A stretch of DNA of 64,000 nucleotides from Vibrio hepatarius (GCF_018860525.1 NZ_JAHKPM010000050.1:35950-99949), one strand, 5' to 3'. Positions 41,807 to 51,949 are shown, counted from the first letter of the stretch. Numbers and translations: made by a program. Notes: generated by a model not told the origin, from the letters alone.

Positions 41807-43021
41807 TTACATTTCAAATACAAAGTAATATGCATAACCAACCACTAGAGCTGGAAGTGCAGAATAGAGAGTTGCAACCAGCGCGGCTTTTGGTGCAAGT
41901 GCAATAGCAGGGAATAGAGCATCACCATCATTTGAAATTGCATTAGCTAACTGAGTTGAAAGTGGTACCGCCCCTGATATATATAAACTAGTGACAAGTA
42001 TTTGTGGACCACACCCAGGAAGGATCCCCACGGCAAGCCCAACGAAAGGCATCCATACTCCCCAGCCAGAGAACGCGCTGACAAGATCAATATCACCAAT
42101 TGTTGTTAATAGCTCAAAGGACATGAATGCCAAGATTACCCAAGCTGTAACAAAGTTGGTATCTTGAGCTGCTTTTTGCAATGGGTGTGAGGTGATGGTT
42201 TTCGCATCCTCAGAAACGGTAGAGCGGTAATCTTTTATTTCTTTTGTTAATGACCATAGGAGCATACTAATCACAATAAGAACGGCTCCAATCCATTCTA
42301 CAGTTTCAGCAGGAAGCACCAGCAATTGGTTGATATCAACTTGAAAGGATCCTAAGAAAGCGACTATCGTGGCGGGAATGATAAGCCATTTCCAAAATGC
42401 TCCTTGGAGGTTAATGGCTTTTTTCTCGAAGTTAGTCTGTGGGCTGGGATCTGACTGGCAAGTATACTTAATATCAGAGGTTTCTCTGTTTTTGGGGCGT
42501 AAAAAACTGTCTGGATGGATAGCATTAACTGCCCAGCCAGTGATACACCCTATGACAATACCTATTGCGACAACGAGTATACCGATATCGGGCTTACTGG
42601 CGAGAAGCAAAAAGGCCGCATCCCCCATTGTTGATGTCAATACAGCGACTATCGCTCCAAACCCAACTCGGCCACTGACAAATTGAGTTGTCACTATAAT
42701 AGCGCCTCCGCATCCAGGTAGGGCACCGAGCAGTGATGCAAATAATACTTGGCAATGACGGGAGCTTTTATAGAGGTTGACTATCTTGTTGTCTTTATTC
42801 ATCCAAAGAGAAAGATAATGATAGATAGCAAGAGTAAAGGCGACATAAGCAGAAACAGCCCAAAAGGCATCAGAAAGCGTTGTTACTGTTAAGGATCGAG
42901 AAGATTCATTAAGTATTAATGCGATGAGAGTGGCAGGTAGCAGGAGCCTTTTGTATGCAGGACGAAACTGAGAGAATTTAAGCCAGCTAGGTATAGAGAA
43001 GGAAAGTCGAATCGAATTCAT
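41807..43021 (-). CDS. mneA: Putative manganese exporter (MneA-type, 10-TM heavy-metal exporter)
   Basis: 404 residues, about ten membrane helices with an internal duplication: PGCG at 102-105 and 335-338, each followed by a GDA-x-F segment (MGDAAFLLLASKP ~132-144, NDGDALFPAIALAP ~364-377). This matches the putative 10-TM heavy-metal exporter family to which the V. cholerae Mn exporter MneA belongs. A Fur-like box lies just upstream, and a Mn-dependent pyrophosphatase is divergent. Cytoplasmic loop ~172-207 lacks obvious metal clusters. Confidence 0.78.
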   Translation of the reverse strand: MNSIRLSFSIPSWLKFSQFRPAYKRLLLPATLIALILNESSRSLTVTTLSDAFWAVSAYVAFTLAIYHYLSLWMNKDNKIVNLYKSSRHCQVLFASLLGALPGCGGAIIVTTQFVSGRVGFGAIVAVLTSTMGDAAFLLLASKPDIGILVVAIGIVIGCITGWAVNAIHPDSFLRPKNRETSDIKYTCQSDPSPQTNFEKKAINLQGAFWKWLIIPATIVAFLGSFQVDINQLLVLPAETVEWIGAVLIVISMLLWSLTKEIKDYRSTVSEDAKTITSHPLQKAAQDTNFVTAWVILAFMSFELLTTIGDIDLVSAFSGWGVWMPFVGLAVGILPGCGPQILVTSLYISGAVPLSTQLANAISNDGDALFPAIALAPKAALVATLYSALPALVVGYAYYFVFEM

Positions 43022-43029
43022 TATTTACT

Positions 43030-43063
43030 AAATCTAAATGATAATGGTTATCAATTTAGATTT
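43030..43063. promoter_or_regulatory. Fur-like box in an extended dyad upstream of mneA
   Basis: TGATAATGGTTATCA (43039-43053) fits the 7-1-7 Fur pattern with one mismatch. It is embedded in a longer dyad: AAATCTAAA at 43030-43038 and TTTAGATTT at 43055-43063. It lies 9-42 bases before the mneA start and upstream of ppaC. A Fur-family Mn sensor (Mur) could also use it. Confidence 0.7.
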
Positions 43064-43205
43064 GTGTGCCACTATTTGCAACCAAAATTTGTGATTTAGC
43101 TATTTATTTTTTCTAACCCATGACAAATTTCAAAATTCAGGTAAAGTATCTGGCTTTGTGGGTAATTGCCCAGTATGGGTTTATTGAAGTCGTATAGGAA
43201 AAAAG

Positions 43206-44111
43206 ATGATTCTAGTTGTAGGTCACAAGAACCCTGATAGTGACAGTATTTGTAGTGCCTTAGTGGCAACCGAACTACTTAACGCGCGTGGTGTTGAAGC
43301 CATGCCGATCCGGCAAGGTGAAATCAACCGCGAAACTCAGCATATTCTTGATGTTGCTGGAGCCGAACTGCCAGAGCTTCGCACCTCTGTAGCAGGCGAA
43401 AAAATTTGGTTAGTTGATTATTCTGATCTTGCTCAAGCACCGGATGATGTGGCTGAAGCTGAAATCTTGGGTATCGTAGATCACCATAGATTAGGTGATG
43501 TGATGACCATTAACCCGATGGAAGCTTGGATTTGGCCTGTTGGTTGTACCAACACTATCCTTTTCAATATGTTTAAAATTGAAGGCCATGAGATTTCACC
43601 AAAAATTGCTAAGCTGATGATGTCGGCTATTTTGTCTGATACTGTTGGTTTTGCTTCACCGACATGTACCCAGAAAGACAAAGATGCAATCGAAGAATTG
43701 GCTAAAATCGCCGATGTATGTGACATCGATGCTTTCATTAAAGACTTGCTGATTGCGAAAACCAATATTGAAGGACTCTCTGCTGCACAATTGGTAGAGA
43801 AAGATCTCAAGGGTTACCCATTTAATGGTCGTGACGTTGTTGTTGGTCAGGTTGAACTCGCCACATTAGAACAAGTTGATGATATGATTGGTGCACTAGA
43901 GTTGGATCTCGAACGTCGATGTGCTGAAGAGAACTTAGCTTTTGCAGCCGTGATGTTGACAGATATTACAACGGCTAACACTCGCCTATTATACAGAGGT
44001 GAGTGGGCAGAAAAGCTGACCAAGCATGAACGTGACGGTATGCTAATGATGGAAAATACTTTGAGTCGTAAGAAGCAAGGTTGGCCTTGGCTTCAAACTG
44101 AGCTAGTTTAA
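43206..44111 (+). CDS. ppaC: Manganese-dependent inorganic pyrophosphatase (family II)
   Basis: Hydrolyses pyrophosphate; DHH phosphoesterase requiring Mn(II). 301 residues: GHKNPDSDS (His7, Asp11, Asp13), VDYSDLAQAP, IVDHHRLGD (DHH), DTVGFASPT, and C-terminal TLSRKKQ that binds substrate. Divergent from the putative Mn exporter, suggesting a Mn-related neighbourhood. Own terminator. Confidence 0.95.
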   Translation: MILVVGHKNPDSDSICSALVATELLNARGVEAMPIRQGEINRETQHILDVAGAELPELRTSVAGEKIWLVDYSDLAQAPDDVAEAEILGIVDHHRLGDVMTINPMEAWIWPVGCTNTILFNMFKIEGHEISPKIAKLMMSAILSDTVGFASPTCTQKDKDAIEELAKIADVCDIDAFIKDLLIAKTNIEGLSAAQLVEKDLKGYPFNGRDVVVGQVELATLEQVDDMIGALELDLERRCAEENLAFAAVMLTDITTANTRLLYRGEWAEKLTKHERDGMLMMENTLSRKKQGWPWLQTELV

Positions 44112-44132
44112 GCGACTCGGTCATTGATCATA

Positions 44133-44160
44133 GCACCCACTTCAACGTGGGTGTTTTATT
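44133..44160 (+). terminator. Terminator after ppaC
   Basis: GCACCCAC / GTGGGTGT with loop TTCAAC and TTTTATT. It ends 14 bases before the next start, so some read-through into the DUF2750 gene is likely. Confidence 0.82.
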
Positions 44161-44174
44161 GAAGGAATAAGTAA

Positions 44175-44570
44175 ATGCCGCAACCACTCTCGCAGCAAGA
44201 GATAGAATCTGTCCAGAAAATGCTTGAAGATGAACGATTTAATTACGCAGTAAACGAAATCGCTAAGCACAAAAATGTTTGGATTCTCACTGACGAACAT
44301 GGCTGTGTAATGCTCAATACAGAAGATGAAGACTGTGTACCAATCTGGCCGCATCAAGAGTTTGCTAACCAGTGGGCTAACGGGGATTGGGAACACTGTA
44401 AAGCGGAATGTATTTCTACTGCCAAATGGTTTAGCCGTTGGACTCATGGCCTTGAAGATGATGAGTTGTCAGTTGTGGTCTTTCCAAACCACAATGAAGA
44501 AGGCTTAGTACTTTTCCCAGAAGAATTTGAGTCAGAGTTAAAAAAAGCCGATAAAAAGCACAAGCGCTAG
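44175..44570 (+). CDS. DUF2750 protein, function unknown
   Basis: 131 residues, acidic and soluble, no signal peptide. The DUF2750 pattern is seen in RFNYAVNEIAKHKNVWILTDEHGCVMLNTEDEDCVPIWPHQEFANQW (read from ~22 to 67) and the VVVFPNHNEEGLVLFPEEFE end. Starts 14 bases after the ppaC terminator, AAGGAA upstream. Converges with the DUF2927 gene. No function is known to me. Confidence 0.85.
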   Translation: MPQPLSQQEIESVQKMLEDERFNYAVNEIAKHKNVWILTDEHGCVMLNTEDEDCVPIWPHQEFANQWANGDWEHCKAECISTAKWFSRWTHGLEDDELSVVVFPNHNEEGLVLFPEEFESELKKADKKHKR

Positions 44571-44595
44571 TTTGCTGTAGCCATGTTATTAAATA

Positions 44596-45387
44596 TTAAT
44601 ATCCGACAAGTTGAAATAATTCTGTCGACTTAGCTATAGTAACCGCTTGGGTTAGCACACCTTGGCTCTGGTAGCGGCTAAGTATGGCGTCGACGGCTTG
44701 CTGAGTTTGAGCTAAGTTCATACCAGACCTTAATTCCGGCTCGTAGAGCATTTTTAATAAAATAACATCTAGGGGTGAGAGCAAATTCTCAGGTGTTTCA
44801 TCATTAAAAATGGATGGGTAAGCCGCTTTTGTATCATTTGGAAGTCCCAGTGTTTGTGTGATTTCTTCGACAATACATGCAAGTAGCTTCCCGTGTTCTC
44901 TTGCTTGGTCAACAGGGATGATGATGACAGCAGAGTCAATTTCATTGGTTACTTTATTTGTTTGATAGCCAGCCTTACATATTGCACCATGAGTGTATTT
45001 TAGAGCACCTGCTCCGAGTTCTTTTTCAATATCACCTTCCCATTTTGATTTCTGGGTATATACCCACACAATATTTGCTTTGTCTCGTTTTGTGACTCGT
45101 TTGATTGAATGCCCAGTGATAGTAGATAAATCTCTCAGGTGGGTATTGGTTAATTGGTCATGTAGGGCTTGGTCAGCAACTTTATGTTGGACCCAAACTT
45201 TAATTGGTTTCTCCCACTTAGTGAGATGTCGAGTTCCTTGAGAATATTCATTCTTTAGCGCCACTTCTAGAAAGGCTTGTTTGACAAAGTTCGGGTCTAG
45301 CCAAGTCTGCGTCAAAGCATAACTGCTTTTAGCCGTACTACAATTGAGTAGGAGACCCATCGCTATCCTTAGCATAAGGTTTTTCAT
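44596..45387 (-). CDS. DUF2927 secreted protein, function unknown
   Basis: 263 residues. N-terminal signal peptide (MKNLMLRIAMGLLLNCSTAKSSYA-type, hydrophobic 4-15), then DUF2927: KWEKPIKVWV, IVWVYTQKS, CKAGYQTNKVTNEIDSAVIIIPVD and CIVEEITQTLGLPND, a layout that resembles a metalloprotease-like fold but with EEITQ where HExxH would be. 13 bases after sapF on the same strand, so probably co-transcribed with sap. Role unknown. Confidence 0.83.
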   Translation of the reverse strand: MKNLMLRIAMGLLLNCSTAKSSYALTQTWLDPNFVKQAFLEVALKNEYSQGTRHLTKWEKPIKVWVQHKVADQALHDQLTNTHLRDLSTITGHSIKRVTKRDKANIVWVYTQKSKWEGDIEKELGAGALKYTHGAICKAGYQTNKVTNEIDSAVIIIPVDQAREHGKLLACIVEEITQTLGLPNDTKAAYPSIFNDETPENLLSPLDVILLKMLYEPELRSGMNLAQTQQAVDAILSRYQSQGVLTQAVTIAKSTELFQLVGY

Positions 45388-45400
45388 TGGCTAAATCTTG

Positions 45401-46186
45401 CTACCTGAAGCAGGTTGCTTTATTAAAGTGGCTTTCAACCAGTCGTTGAGTAATCACGTTGGCTGGACAGGTTAAGATTTGTTGAGTTTCTCCAGCTTCG
45501 ACTACTTGACCATCGTGCATGACCATGACTTTATCAGTAATATGTTTCACCACACCTAAATGTTGTGATACATAAATAAATGATACCCCCATCTCTTCTT
45601 GTAGTTCTAAAAAGAGGTTAATGATCTGGGAACGCATTGCCATATCTAAGCCATTAAGTGCTTCATCAGCCACAATAACGGAAGGTTGTAAAATTAATGC
45701 ACGTGCGAGGCATATCCGTTGTTTTTGTCCGGCAGCCAACATTTGAGGATAAAAATAAGCGTGCTCGGGAAGTAAGCCAACTTTGAGCAATACATTTTTC
45801 ACTCTTGACACCCGTGCCTCTGGCGTCATTTCTGTATTTCTTTTAAGCGGCCCTTCAAGAATGCGCCCAATTTGGAGGCGTGGATTAAGTGAAGTATTAG
45901 GATCTTGAAAAATCATTCGAATCAACTTACACCGTGTGGAATAATCTTGGTGTTCTAATCGTTCGCCATTAACTTTTATCTCGCCTTTTGTTGGTTCGAT
46001 GACACCTGCCAACATTCGCGCTAGAGTCGACTTACCTGAGCTATTTTGACCAATTAAACCTAGGGTTTGCCCAGCTTCTAATGTGAAACTGACCGGTTTA
46101 ACAGCTTGGTAGACTTTTTTATGAAACAACCCTGACCTAGTGACAAACGTTTTGCTTAATTCGTTGACTTCCAGCAATGAACTCAT
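45401..46186 (-). CDS. sapF: Peptide/polyamine ABC transporter ATPase SapF
   Basis: 261 residues with Walker [13 protein letters not shown] (~43-54), signature [13 protein letters not shown], Walker [13 protein letters not shown], and H-loop after FIYVSQHLG. Walker A has Asn-Ser-Ser-Gly-Lys rather than the usual Gly pattern, as in E. coli SapF. Overlaps sapD by ATGA. Sap was first described for peptide resistance and later as a putrescine exporter in E. coli. Confidence 0.94.
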   Translation of the reverse strand: MSSLLEVNELSKTFVTRSGLFHKKVYQAVKPVSFTLEAGQTLGLIGQNSSGKSTLARMLAGVIEPTKGEIKVNGERLEHQDYSTRCKLIRMIFQDPNTSLNPRLQIGRILEGPLKRNTEMTPEARVSRVKNVLLKVGLLPEHAYFYPQMLAAGQKQRICLARALILQPSVIVADEALNGLDMAMRSQIINLFLELQEEMGVSFIYVSQHLGVVKHITDKVMVMHDGQVVEAGETQQILTCPANVITQRLVESHFNKATCFR

Positions 46187-47181
46187 ACTTTATTCTTCTC
46201 CATATTTAGAGGGAAATGGCAGGCGAATTTGTGAGTTTTTACTCGGTTCGTTTTGGGCATTTCGACGCATTGGCGTTGCGCGTACGGGCAGCGAGGTCCA
46301 AGTCTACATCCAATAGGTAAGTGCTGCAGTGGTGGAATTGTTCCAGGTAAAGATTCCAACTTTTGTTTGTGGGGAATTTTTTCACTGAAGTCTGGCATTG
46401 CTTTAAGCAGAGCGACAGTATACGGGTGTTTGGGTTGGCCGAGAATTTTTTTTGTGTCAGCTGATTCAACAGACTGACCACAGTACATAACGGTAATTCT
46501 GGTTGCCCATTGCGTTATCGTCGTGAGATCATGTCCTATCAGCATGATTGAAGTGTTGTTGATTTGATTCATACGACTGAGTAAGCGTAAGATTTGTGAT
46601 TGTGTTATGGGATCGAGATCATTGGTCGGTTCATCAGCAATCAGTAATTTTGGTTTTGCAGCTATTGCCATTGCAATCATGATCATTTGGCATTCGCCGT
46701 CAGTCAGTTCATATGGGTAGCTCGACATAATGTCAACATGATTCTTTATGCCGACTTTATGAAGTAGGGTAATGGCTTGTTTTTTTCGCCACTTAAAACG
46801 TTCCCACCATTTACCTGAGAATGAATGAGAGGGGATGGATTCAATGAGCTGGCTCCCCACTTGTTCAGAGGGGTCTAAACAAGTGGAAGGCTCTTGGAAT
46901 ATCATTGCGATATCTCTCGCAATAACACGGCGACGTTCTTTTGGTGTAAGTTGCAACAAATCAATGTTGCCTAAACGCATTCTGTCAGCGGTCACTTTCC
47001 AATTGTCTTTACAAACACCTACAATAGCTTTGGCTACAAGACTTTTACCAGAGCCTGATTCACCTACCAAACCACGAATTTCACCTTCACTCATCGTTAG
47101 GCTCATTCGATCTACCGCTTTCATTAATCCCTGCGGTGTCTCGATTTCAATAGTTAAGTGACGAATATCCAGTAGTGGCAT
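46183..47181 (-). CDS. sapD: Peptide ABC transporter ATPase SapD
   Basis: 332 residues with Walker [13 protein letters not shown], signature [13 protein letters not shown] (non-canonical, as in SapD), Walker [13 protein letters not shown], and the oligopeptide-family C-terminal extension with four cysteines ([14 protein letters not shown] and CHFPL). SapD also supports Trk potassium uptake in E. coli. Overlaps sapC by one base (TAATG). Confidence 0.94.
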   Translation of the reverse strand: MPLLDIRHLTIEIETPQGLMKAVDRMSLTMSEGEIRGLVGESGSGKSLVAKAIVGVCKDNWKVTADRMRLGNIDLLQLTPKERRRVIARDIAMIFQEPSTCLDPSEQVGSQLIESIPSHSFSGKWWERFKWRKKQAITLLHKVGIKNHVDIMSSYPYELTDGECQMIMIAMAIAAKPKLLIADEPTNDLDPITQSQILRLLSRMNQINNTSIMLIGHDLTTITQWATRITVMYCGQSVESADTKKILGQPKHPYTVALLKAMPDFSEKIPHKQKLESLPGTIPPLQHLPIGCRLGPRCPYAQRQCVEMPKTNRVKTHKFACHFPLNMEKNKV

Positions 47182-48068
47182 TATTCTATCCCCGCATTGA
47201 GAGCTTGACGGACTCCTTCGCCGACAAGGTTAATGACGATGACGGTAAACATAATTGCCAGTCCTGGTAAAGTGACGGTCCAAGGTGCAAGATAAATAAG
47301 TTCTACAGAGTCACCGAGAACGGCACCCCATTCAGTGCTAGGCGCTTGTGCTCCTAAACCAAGAAACCCTAACGCGGTAATATCTAAAACAGCAATAGAA
47401 AGTGCGAGTGTTACCTCTGCTGCAATGACAACAAGAATATTGGGTAAAATAGAGTTCCAAAGAAGATAAAAATCATTTGCCCCATCAAGGCGCGCGGCGA
47501 TGATGTAATCTTTTTCAACTTCTGTATGTACAGCGATATATATGGAACGAACAAACCTGGGAATTAAAGCCAAACATATCGCGAGTAGGATATTGAATTC
47601 ACCAAAACCGAGGAAAGCAACAAATATGATGGCTAAAAGGAGTGAGGGAATGGACATTATGGTGTCGAGCAGGTGGTTGAGTACACTAGACAATAAACCC
47701 TTTGTCATCCCCGCTAGAATGCCGATTAAGCAGCCTACTATTGTTGCGACAAACGCAATGATCACTGCTGCCCCAAATGTTAACTGAGACCCTACGATTA
47801 GGCGCGATAATATATCTCGCCCTAAATCGTCAGTACCAAGGAAGTAATCAACAGTCCCTGCAGGATTCCATGAGGGTGGAATAAGCAATTCCCCAGTCTG
47901 AGCTTGTGGATCGTGTGGAGTGAGCCAGGGTGATGTTAGGGTTATAACGATAACAATGCCTAAACACCAGAGGCCAAACATTGCAAGTCCATTTGAGCGA
48001 TAGCTACGCCAAAAGCGCTCAAATTGAGTAGGAACGCGCTCTTCCTGATAAATGTTATCGGTTAGCAT
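47181..48068 (-). CDS. sapC: ABC transporter permease SapC
   Basis: 295 residues, DppC-like: N-terminal helix ~32-52, five more helices in 90-290, loop EAA-like motif [38 protein letters not shown] is the classical opening of this permease group. Overlaps sapB by 14 bases. Confidence 0.94.
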   Translation of the reverse strand: MLTDNIYQEERVPTQFERFWRSYRSNGLAMFGLWCLGIVIVITLTSPWLTPHDPQAQTGELLIPPSWNPAGTVDYFLGTDDLGRDILSRLIVGSQLTFGAAVIIAFVATIVGCLIGILAGMTKGLLSSVLNHLLDTIMSIPSLLLAIIFVAFLGFGEFNILLAICLALIPRFVRSIYIAVHTEVEKDYIIAARLDGANDFYLLWNSILPNILVVIAAEVTLALSIAVLDITALGFLGLGAQAPSTEWGAVLGDSVELIYLAPWTVTLPGLAIMFTVIVINLVGEGVRQALNAGIE

Positions 48069-49017
48069 ACCATTCTTTCCTTACTAATGGATTCACCATT
48101 GCGCCCAATAAATCCGACAGTATATTGGCGGTGAGAACCAATGTAGCAACTACCATCACCCCAGCCTGAATTGAGACATAATCTTGATTGGATAAAGCAT
48201 CTAGCAGCCATCGACCAATTCCGGGCCAATTGAATATTGACTCTGTAATAATTGCCAATGTCAACATACTTGATAACTGTACACCGATCTTAGGTATGAT
48301 AGGTGGGATGGCATTTCTTAATACATGCTGGGTAACGATTTCATGAGTGGCGAGACCTTTTATTTTCGCTGCACGGATGTAATTTTGACTCATGACTTCA
48401 GCCACAGAAGATCGCATTAAACCAATCACTTGCGTTGTTGGCGTGAGTGCGAGTACTAGGCAAGGTAAAATTAGATGCTCAAGCACGCTTTGAAGTGCAT
48501 GTGCGCGATATTCTCCTTGAGTCAAAGAAGCATCGAGGATAGCAAACCCTGTGAAATGCTTGATTTCGTATAAAAGGTCATATCGCCCCGCGACTGGGAA
48601 CATCTCAAAATGGAATGAAAATGCCATGATCATCAATAGAGCAACCCAGAAAATAGGAGCGGAATAACCAGACATGGAAGTAAATGAAATAGCGGTATCA
48701 ATCCATTTTCCCTGTTTCATTCCAGCAAGGGTGCCAATTGGAATTCCGACCAAGAGAGAGAAAACAAAAGCAATAAGGCAAAGCTCTAGGGTTGCTGGAA
48801 ATACGATTGCTAGCTCGCTAGATATAGGAACACCGTTTTTAGTCACACCAAAATTTAGGTGCATTAACTCGCCTATGTACGTCATCCAACCTTGCCAAAA
48901 ACTCTCAGCAAGCCAAGGAGAGTCGGGATCTAACCTAAGCAGGCTAAAGCCAACCATAGACAGTATTAATAACGTAATAATAAATAAGTTGATACGCTTA
49001 AGTGTATAGAGAAACAT
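48055..49017 (-). CDS. sapB: ABC transporter permease SapB
   Basis: 320 residues, DppB-like: first helix ~9-28, HLNFGVTKNG periplasmic region, EAA loop AAKIKGLATHEIVTQHVLRNAIPP, NWPGIGRWLLDAL. Overlaps sapA stop and sapC start. Confidence 0.94.
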   Translation of the reverse strand: MFLYTLKRINLFIITLLILSMVGFSLLRLDPDSPWLAESFWQGWMTYIGELMHLNFGVTKNGVPISSELAIVFPATLELCLIAFVFSLLVGIPIGTLAGMKQGKWIDTAISFTSMSGYSAPIFWVALLMIMAFSFHFEMFPVAGRYDLLYEIKHFTGFAILDASLTQGEYRAHALQSVLEHLILPCLVLALTPTTQVIGLMRSSVAEVMSQNYIRAAKIKGLATHEIVTQHVLRNAIPPIIPKIGVQLSSMLTLAIITESIFNWPGIGRWLLDALSNQDYVSIQAGVMVVATLVLTANILSDLLGAMVNPLVRKEWYANR

Positions 49018-50636
49018 TATTTTACCCTCTCTACCGTATCAAAAGGCTGTACGTTAAATGGGCTAATTTTAAACCCTTTTAAAGAAGAGTCGAAAGCTTG
49101 AAACTGCATCCCATGGCTAAGTGGAATAACAGGAAATTCTTCGTTGAGAATATTTTGAGCTTGTTTGTATAAATTGAGTCGATAGCGCGGTTTATCGACC
49201 TCAAGGGCAAGATCAAGTAGAAAATCGAAATCTGCGTTGCACCAACTAGACACATTCAAGCCAACTTTTTTGGAGTCGCAGGACAACAAAGGTCGCAGAA
49301 AATTGTCTGGATCGCCTGTATTAGCAATCCAACCAGTGAGGTATAAGTCAACATGTTGGTTGTTTGCGACGTTAGAACGGTCGAAGCGATCGTCTGTCAG
49401 TAAATTCAAGGTTATACCTATATCGGCAAAATTTGCTTGAATTAATTCGGCGGTTTTTCTTGGGCTAGGGTTGTAGGCTCTTGGTTCTAATGGTACCGAC
49501 ATAGTTAACTCTAGCCCTTTATCAAATCCAGCTGCTTTCATCAAGGCGATAGCATAATTCCTGTCATAGCGAATTTGAACGTTGTCTTTTAGGTAAGCCC
49601 AAGAGTTTGGTGGCAATACTGAATAAGCTTGGCTACCAGTACCGTAATAGACTGATTCAAGGATATTTTTGCGGTTAATTGCATAGTTCAGTGCTTTTCT
49701 TACACGAGGATCGTTGAGTGCAGGATTAGTTGTGTTGACAGCGATAAAGGAGATGTTCATTGCCGGTTTTACCATCAATTTGATATTTTTTTGTTGTTTG
49801 ATAGTAGGGATCTGACTAGAAAGAGGGGAATTTAACACATCGCATTCGTTTCGTAGCAGTTTTGCTAATGTACCAGTGCCTCGATGAGAAATATCAAACA
49901 CGATCTGACTCATTTTGGGTTGACCTCGCCAGTAGTTTTTGTGTCGCTTGAGTCGTATGAGGTCATTAACCTGATAATCGTACAAATAGAAAGGACCAGT
50001 TCCTACAGGATGGCTGTCTATCCTCGTTTTATCATCTGCTATAGTTAGCCCTCTGGCATATTCTGCTGAATGAATAACAGCGTGGCTGGTGGCAATATTT
50101 GATAAGAAGGTATTATCTGGGCGGCTTAACGTGAAGCGAACTTGGTACGGTGAGATTGCTTGGACATCTGTCAGCAGGTTTTGGAAATCAATACCACTAA
50201 ACCAAGGATAAAAGCCGCCCCCTACATTATGGTAAGGATGCGCAGCATCAATAATACGTTGAAAGCTGAATACTACATCTTGGGCGTTTAATGGTCGTGT
50301 TGGAGAAAACCAAGGGGTTGTTTGAAAGGAGACATTCTTACGTAAGTTAAAAATATACACTGTCCCTTCTTTATTTACTGACCAACTAGTAGCAAGGTTT
50401 GCAACTGGTTTGAAATTATCAGGGTCAAGGGTTAAAAGTGTGTCGAAAACTTGTGGGCTTAATGTTTCCGAAGTGATACCACTTTCGACCAATTGCGGAT
50501 TAAAACTGTCGGGTCCACCCTGACCGCAATAGACGAAGCCAGTTTGACGAATTTTACTGTGATCAAGGCCCTCGCCACAGCCGGCAAGTAAGGTAAGACC
50601 ACATAGACTTAATGTCAGTTGAATAAATGCTTTCAT
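49017..50636 (-). CDS. sapA: Peptide-binding lipoprotein SapA
   Basis: Solute-binding protein of the Sap transporter, ABC family 5. 539 residues from ATG 50636. The signal ends in the lipobox LLAGC (Cys ~20), so it is a lipoprotein here. SBP family motifs: FVYCGQGGPDSFNPQLVESG, FSPTRPLNAQDVVFSFQRI, DSHPVGTGPFYLYDYQ, NDPRVRKALNYAINRKNI. Earlier in-frame TTG/ATG (50660, 50654) would extend the signal unnaturally. 99 bases after pspF on the same strand. Confidence 0.93.
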   Translation of the reverse strand: MKAFIQLTLSLCGLTLLAGCGEGLDHSKIRQTGFVYCGQGGPDSFNPQLVESGITSETLSPQVFDTLLTLDPDNFKPVANLATSWSVNKEGTVYIFNLRKNVSFQTTPWFSPTRPLNAQDVVFSFQRIIDAAHPYHNVGGGFYPWFSGIDFQNLLTDVQAISPYQVRFTLSRPDNTFLSNIATSHAVIHSAEYARGLTIADDKTRIDSHPVGTGPFYLYDYQVNDLIRLKRHKNYWRGQPKMSQIVFDISHRGTGTLAKLLRNECDVLNSPLSSQIPTIKQQKNIKLMVKPAMNISFIAVNTTNPALNDPRVRKALNYAINRKNILESVYYGTGSQAYSVLPPNSWAYLKDNVQIRYDRNYAIALMKAAGFDKGLELTMSVPLEPRAYNPSPRKTAELIQANFADIGITLNLLTDDRFDRSNVANNQHVDLYLTGWIANTGDPDNFLRPLLSCDSKKVGLNVSSWCNADFDFLLDLALEVDKPRYRLNLYKQAQNILNEEFPVIPLSHGMQFQAFDSSLKGFKISPFNVQPFDTVERVK

Positions 50637-50735
50637 AGCGAGAACGACTGTCATGGACAAATCACAATATAACTTGTCATTATGCCCTAATAGTTCAGTA
50701 ATTTACCAATAATAGTTTCAGCTCTACCAAATAAG

Positions 50736-51737
50736 TTAGGTAATAGACGAGAGGTCATACTTTCTTATCATACCTCTAAGCTGATGATAGCTCAGACCCA
50801 GCATATCGGCAGCTTTACGTTGGTTAAACTTACTTTGTTTTAACGCAGCTTTTAGCAAAGCGATGTCTTGCTCCTGTTGCCAAGTTTTATAATCTATAGG
50901 GAAAGTAAAATTGTTAATGCTCGATTTGATGTCAGGATTGGTGCCGTGAGTGTCTTGTTCTTCTGCTTTCCATTGACTTAAAAAGGGGTTGAATATTAGG
51001 TCTTCGATGGGCTCATATTGGTGTCCGTTTTGATAGACGCCTCGTTCAACGACATTCTTTAATTCACGTATGTTTCCGGGCCATTGATAATCAATGAGTG
51101 CCTGCTGAATACCTTTAGAAAAACCAACAAAATATTCAAGTTCGAGTTCACGGCACATTTTAATGGCGTAATATTCTGCTAGTAAGAGGATGTCTGCTTT
51201 TCGTTCGCGAAGTGGGGGAAGGTGGATGACATCAAAAGCCAGCCTGTCTAGAAGATCTGCTCTGAAATGACCTCGAGCTGCCATTTCGGGTAGATCGGTG
51301 TTGGTCGCGCAGATAAGACGAACATTGGCATTGAGTAGTTGATGCCCACCGACTCTTTCGTATTGACCGTATTCAATCACTCGAAGCAGCTTTTCTTGAA
51401 CTAAAAGAGGCGCAGTGGCAAGTTCATCTAAAAAAAGAGTGCCATTTTCTGCTCGTTCAAAGCGTCCTTTATGTAGCCCTTTTGACCCTGTAAATGAACC
51501 TTGTTCATGACCAAATAGTTCAGAATCAATCAAACCCTCGCTCAATGTTGAGCAATTAAGTGAGATAAGTGGTTGGTCCCAACGTTTTGAAAGGTAATGC
51601 AAACGTTGGGCGATAAGCTCTTTACCCGTTCCTCGCTCACCAATGATAAGAACTGGGCGATGTATAGAGGCGAGTTTTGATACCTTGTCTAGCACTTCTA
51701 GGAAATTGGGAGACTCGCCGATGAGGTTTTGCTGCAT
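50736..51737 (-). CDS. pspF: PspF, sigma-54 activator of the psp operon
   Basis: 333-residue AAA+ enhancer-binding protein without a receiver domain. Walker A GERGTGKE (37-44), loop 1 ELFGHEQGSFTGS, Walker B TLFLDELATAP, sensor motifs NIRELKNVVERGVY, and a C-terminal Fis-type HTH (QRKAADMLGLSYHQLRG). The sigma-54-contacting GAFTGA loop reads GSFTGS here. Divergent from pspA, as in enterics; PspA inhibits PspF directly. Confidence 0.95.
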   Translation of the reverse strand: MQQNLIGESPNFLEVLDKVSKLASIHRPVLIIGERGTGKELIAQRLHYLSKRWDQPLISLNCSTLSEGLIDSELFGHEQGSFTGSKGLHKGRFERAENGTLFLDELATAPLLVQEKLLRVIEYGQYERVGGHQLLNANVRLICATNTDLPEMAARGHFRADLLDRLAFDVIHLPPLRERKADILLLAEYYAIKMCRELELEYFVGFSKGIQQALIDYQWPGNIRELKNVVERGVYQNGHQYEPIEDLIFNPFLSQWKAEEQDTHGTNPDIKSSINNFTFPIDYKTWQQEQDIALLKAALKQSKFNQRKAADMLGLSYHQLRGMIRKYDLSSIT

Positions 51738-51848
51738 TATAACGCATTCCGTAGGTGAAATTTACCTAATATTGGCTAAATTCATCAAAGATTGATAGTA
51801 CTTTTAATGCTTGCTTTATTAACTAATTGTTTTATAAGAATTAATAAG

Positions 51849-51865
51849 TTGGCACATATCTTGGT
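51849..51865 (+). promoter_or_regulatory. Sigma-54 promoter of pspA
   Basis: TTGGCAC (51849-51855), 5 bases, TTGGT (51861-51865): a good -24/-12 element, about 85 bases before the pspA ATG and divergent from pspF. PspF enhancer sites should lie further upstream around 51760-51830 but are not clear by eye. Confidence 0.85.
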
Positions 51866-51949
51866 TAATAGAAGTTGGTCACATTTAAACTGATAATTCA
51901 AGATAACCTAGGGATATGGTCGCTGGGGCATCAGATAAGGAGCTAAGTT

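Noticed and set aside
41807..43021. Arsenite or phosphate permease instead of Mn exporter
   Set aside because: The two PGCG repeats and GDA segments fit the 10-TM heavy-metal exporter family better; no ars context.
43206..44111. DHH-family RecJ or nanoRNase
   Set aside because: GHKNPDSDS plus C-terminal SRKKQ and length ~300 identify family II pyrophosphatase.
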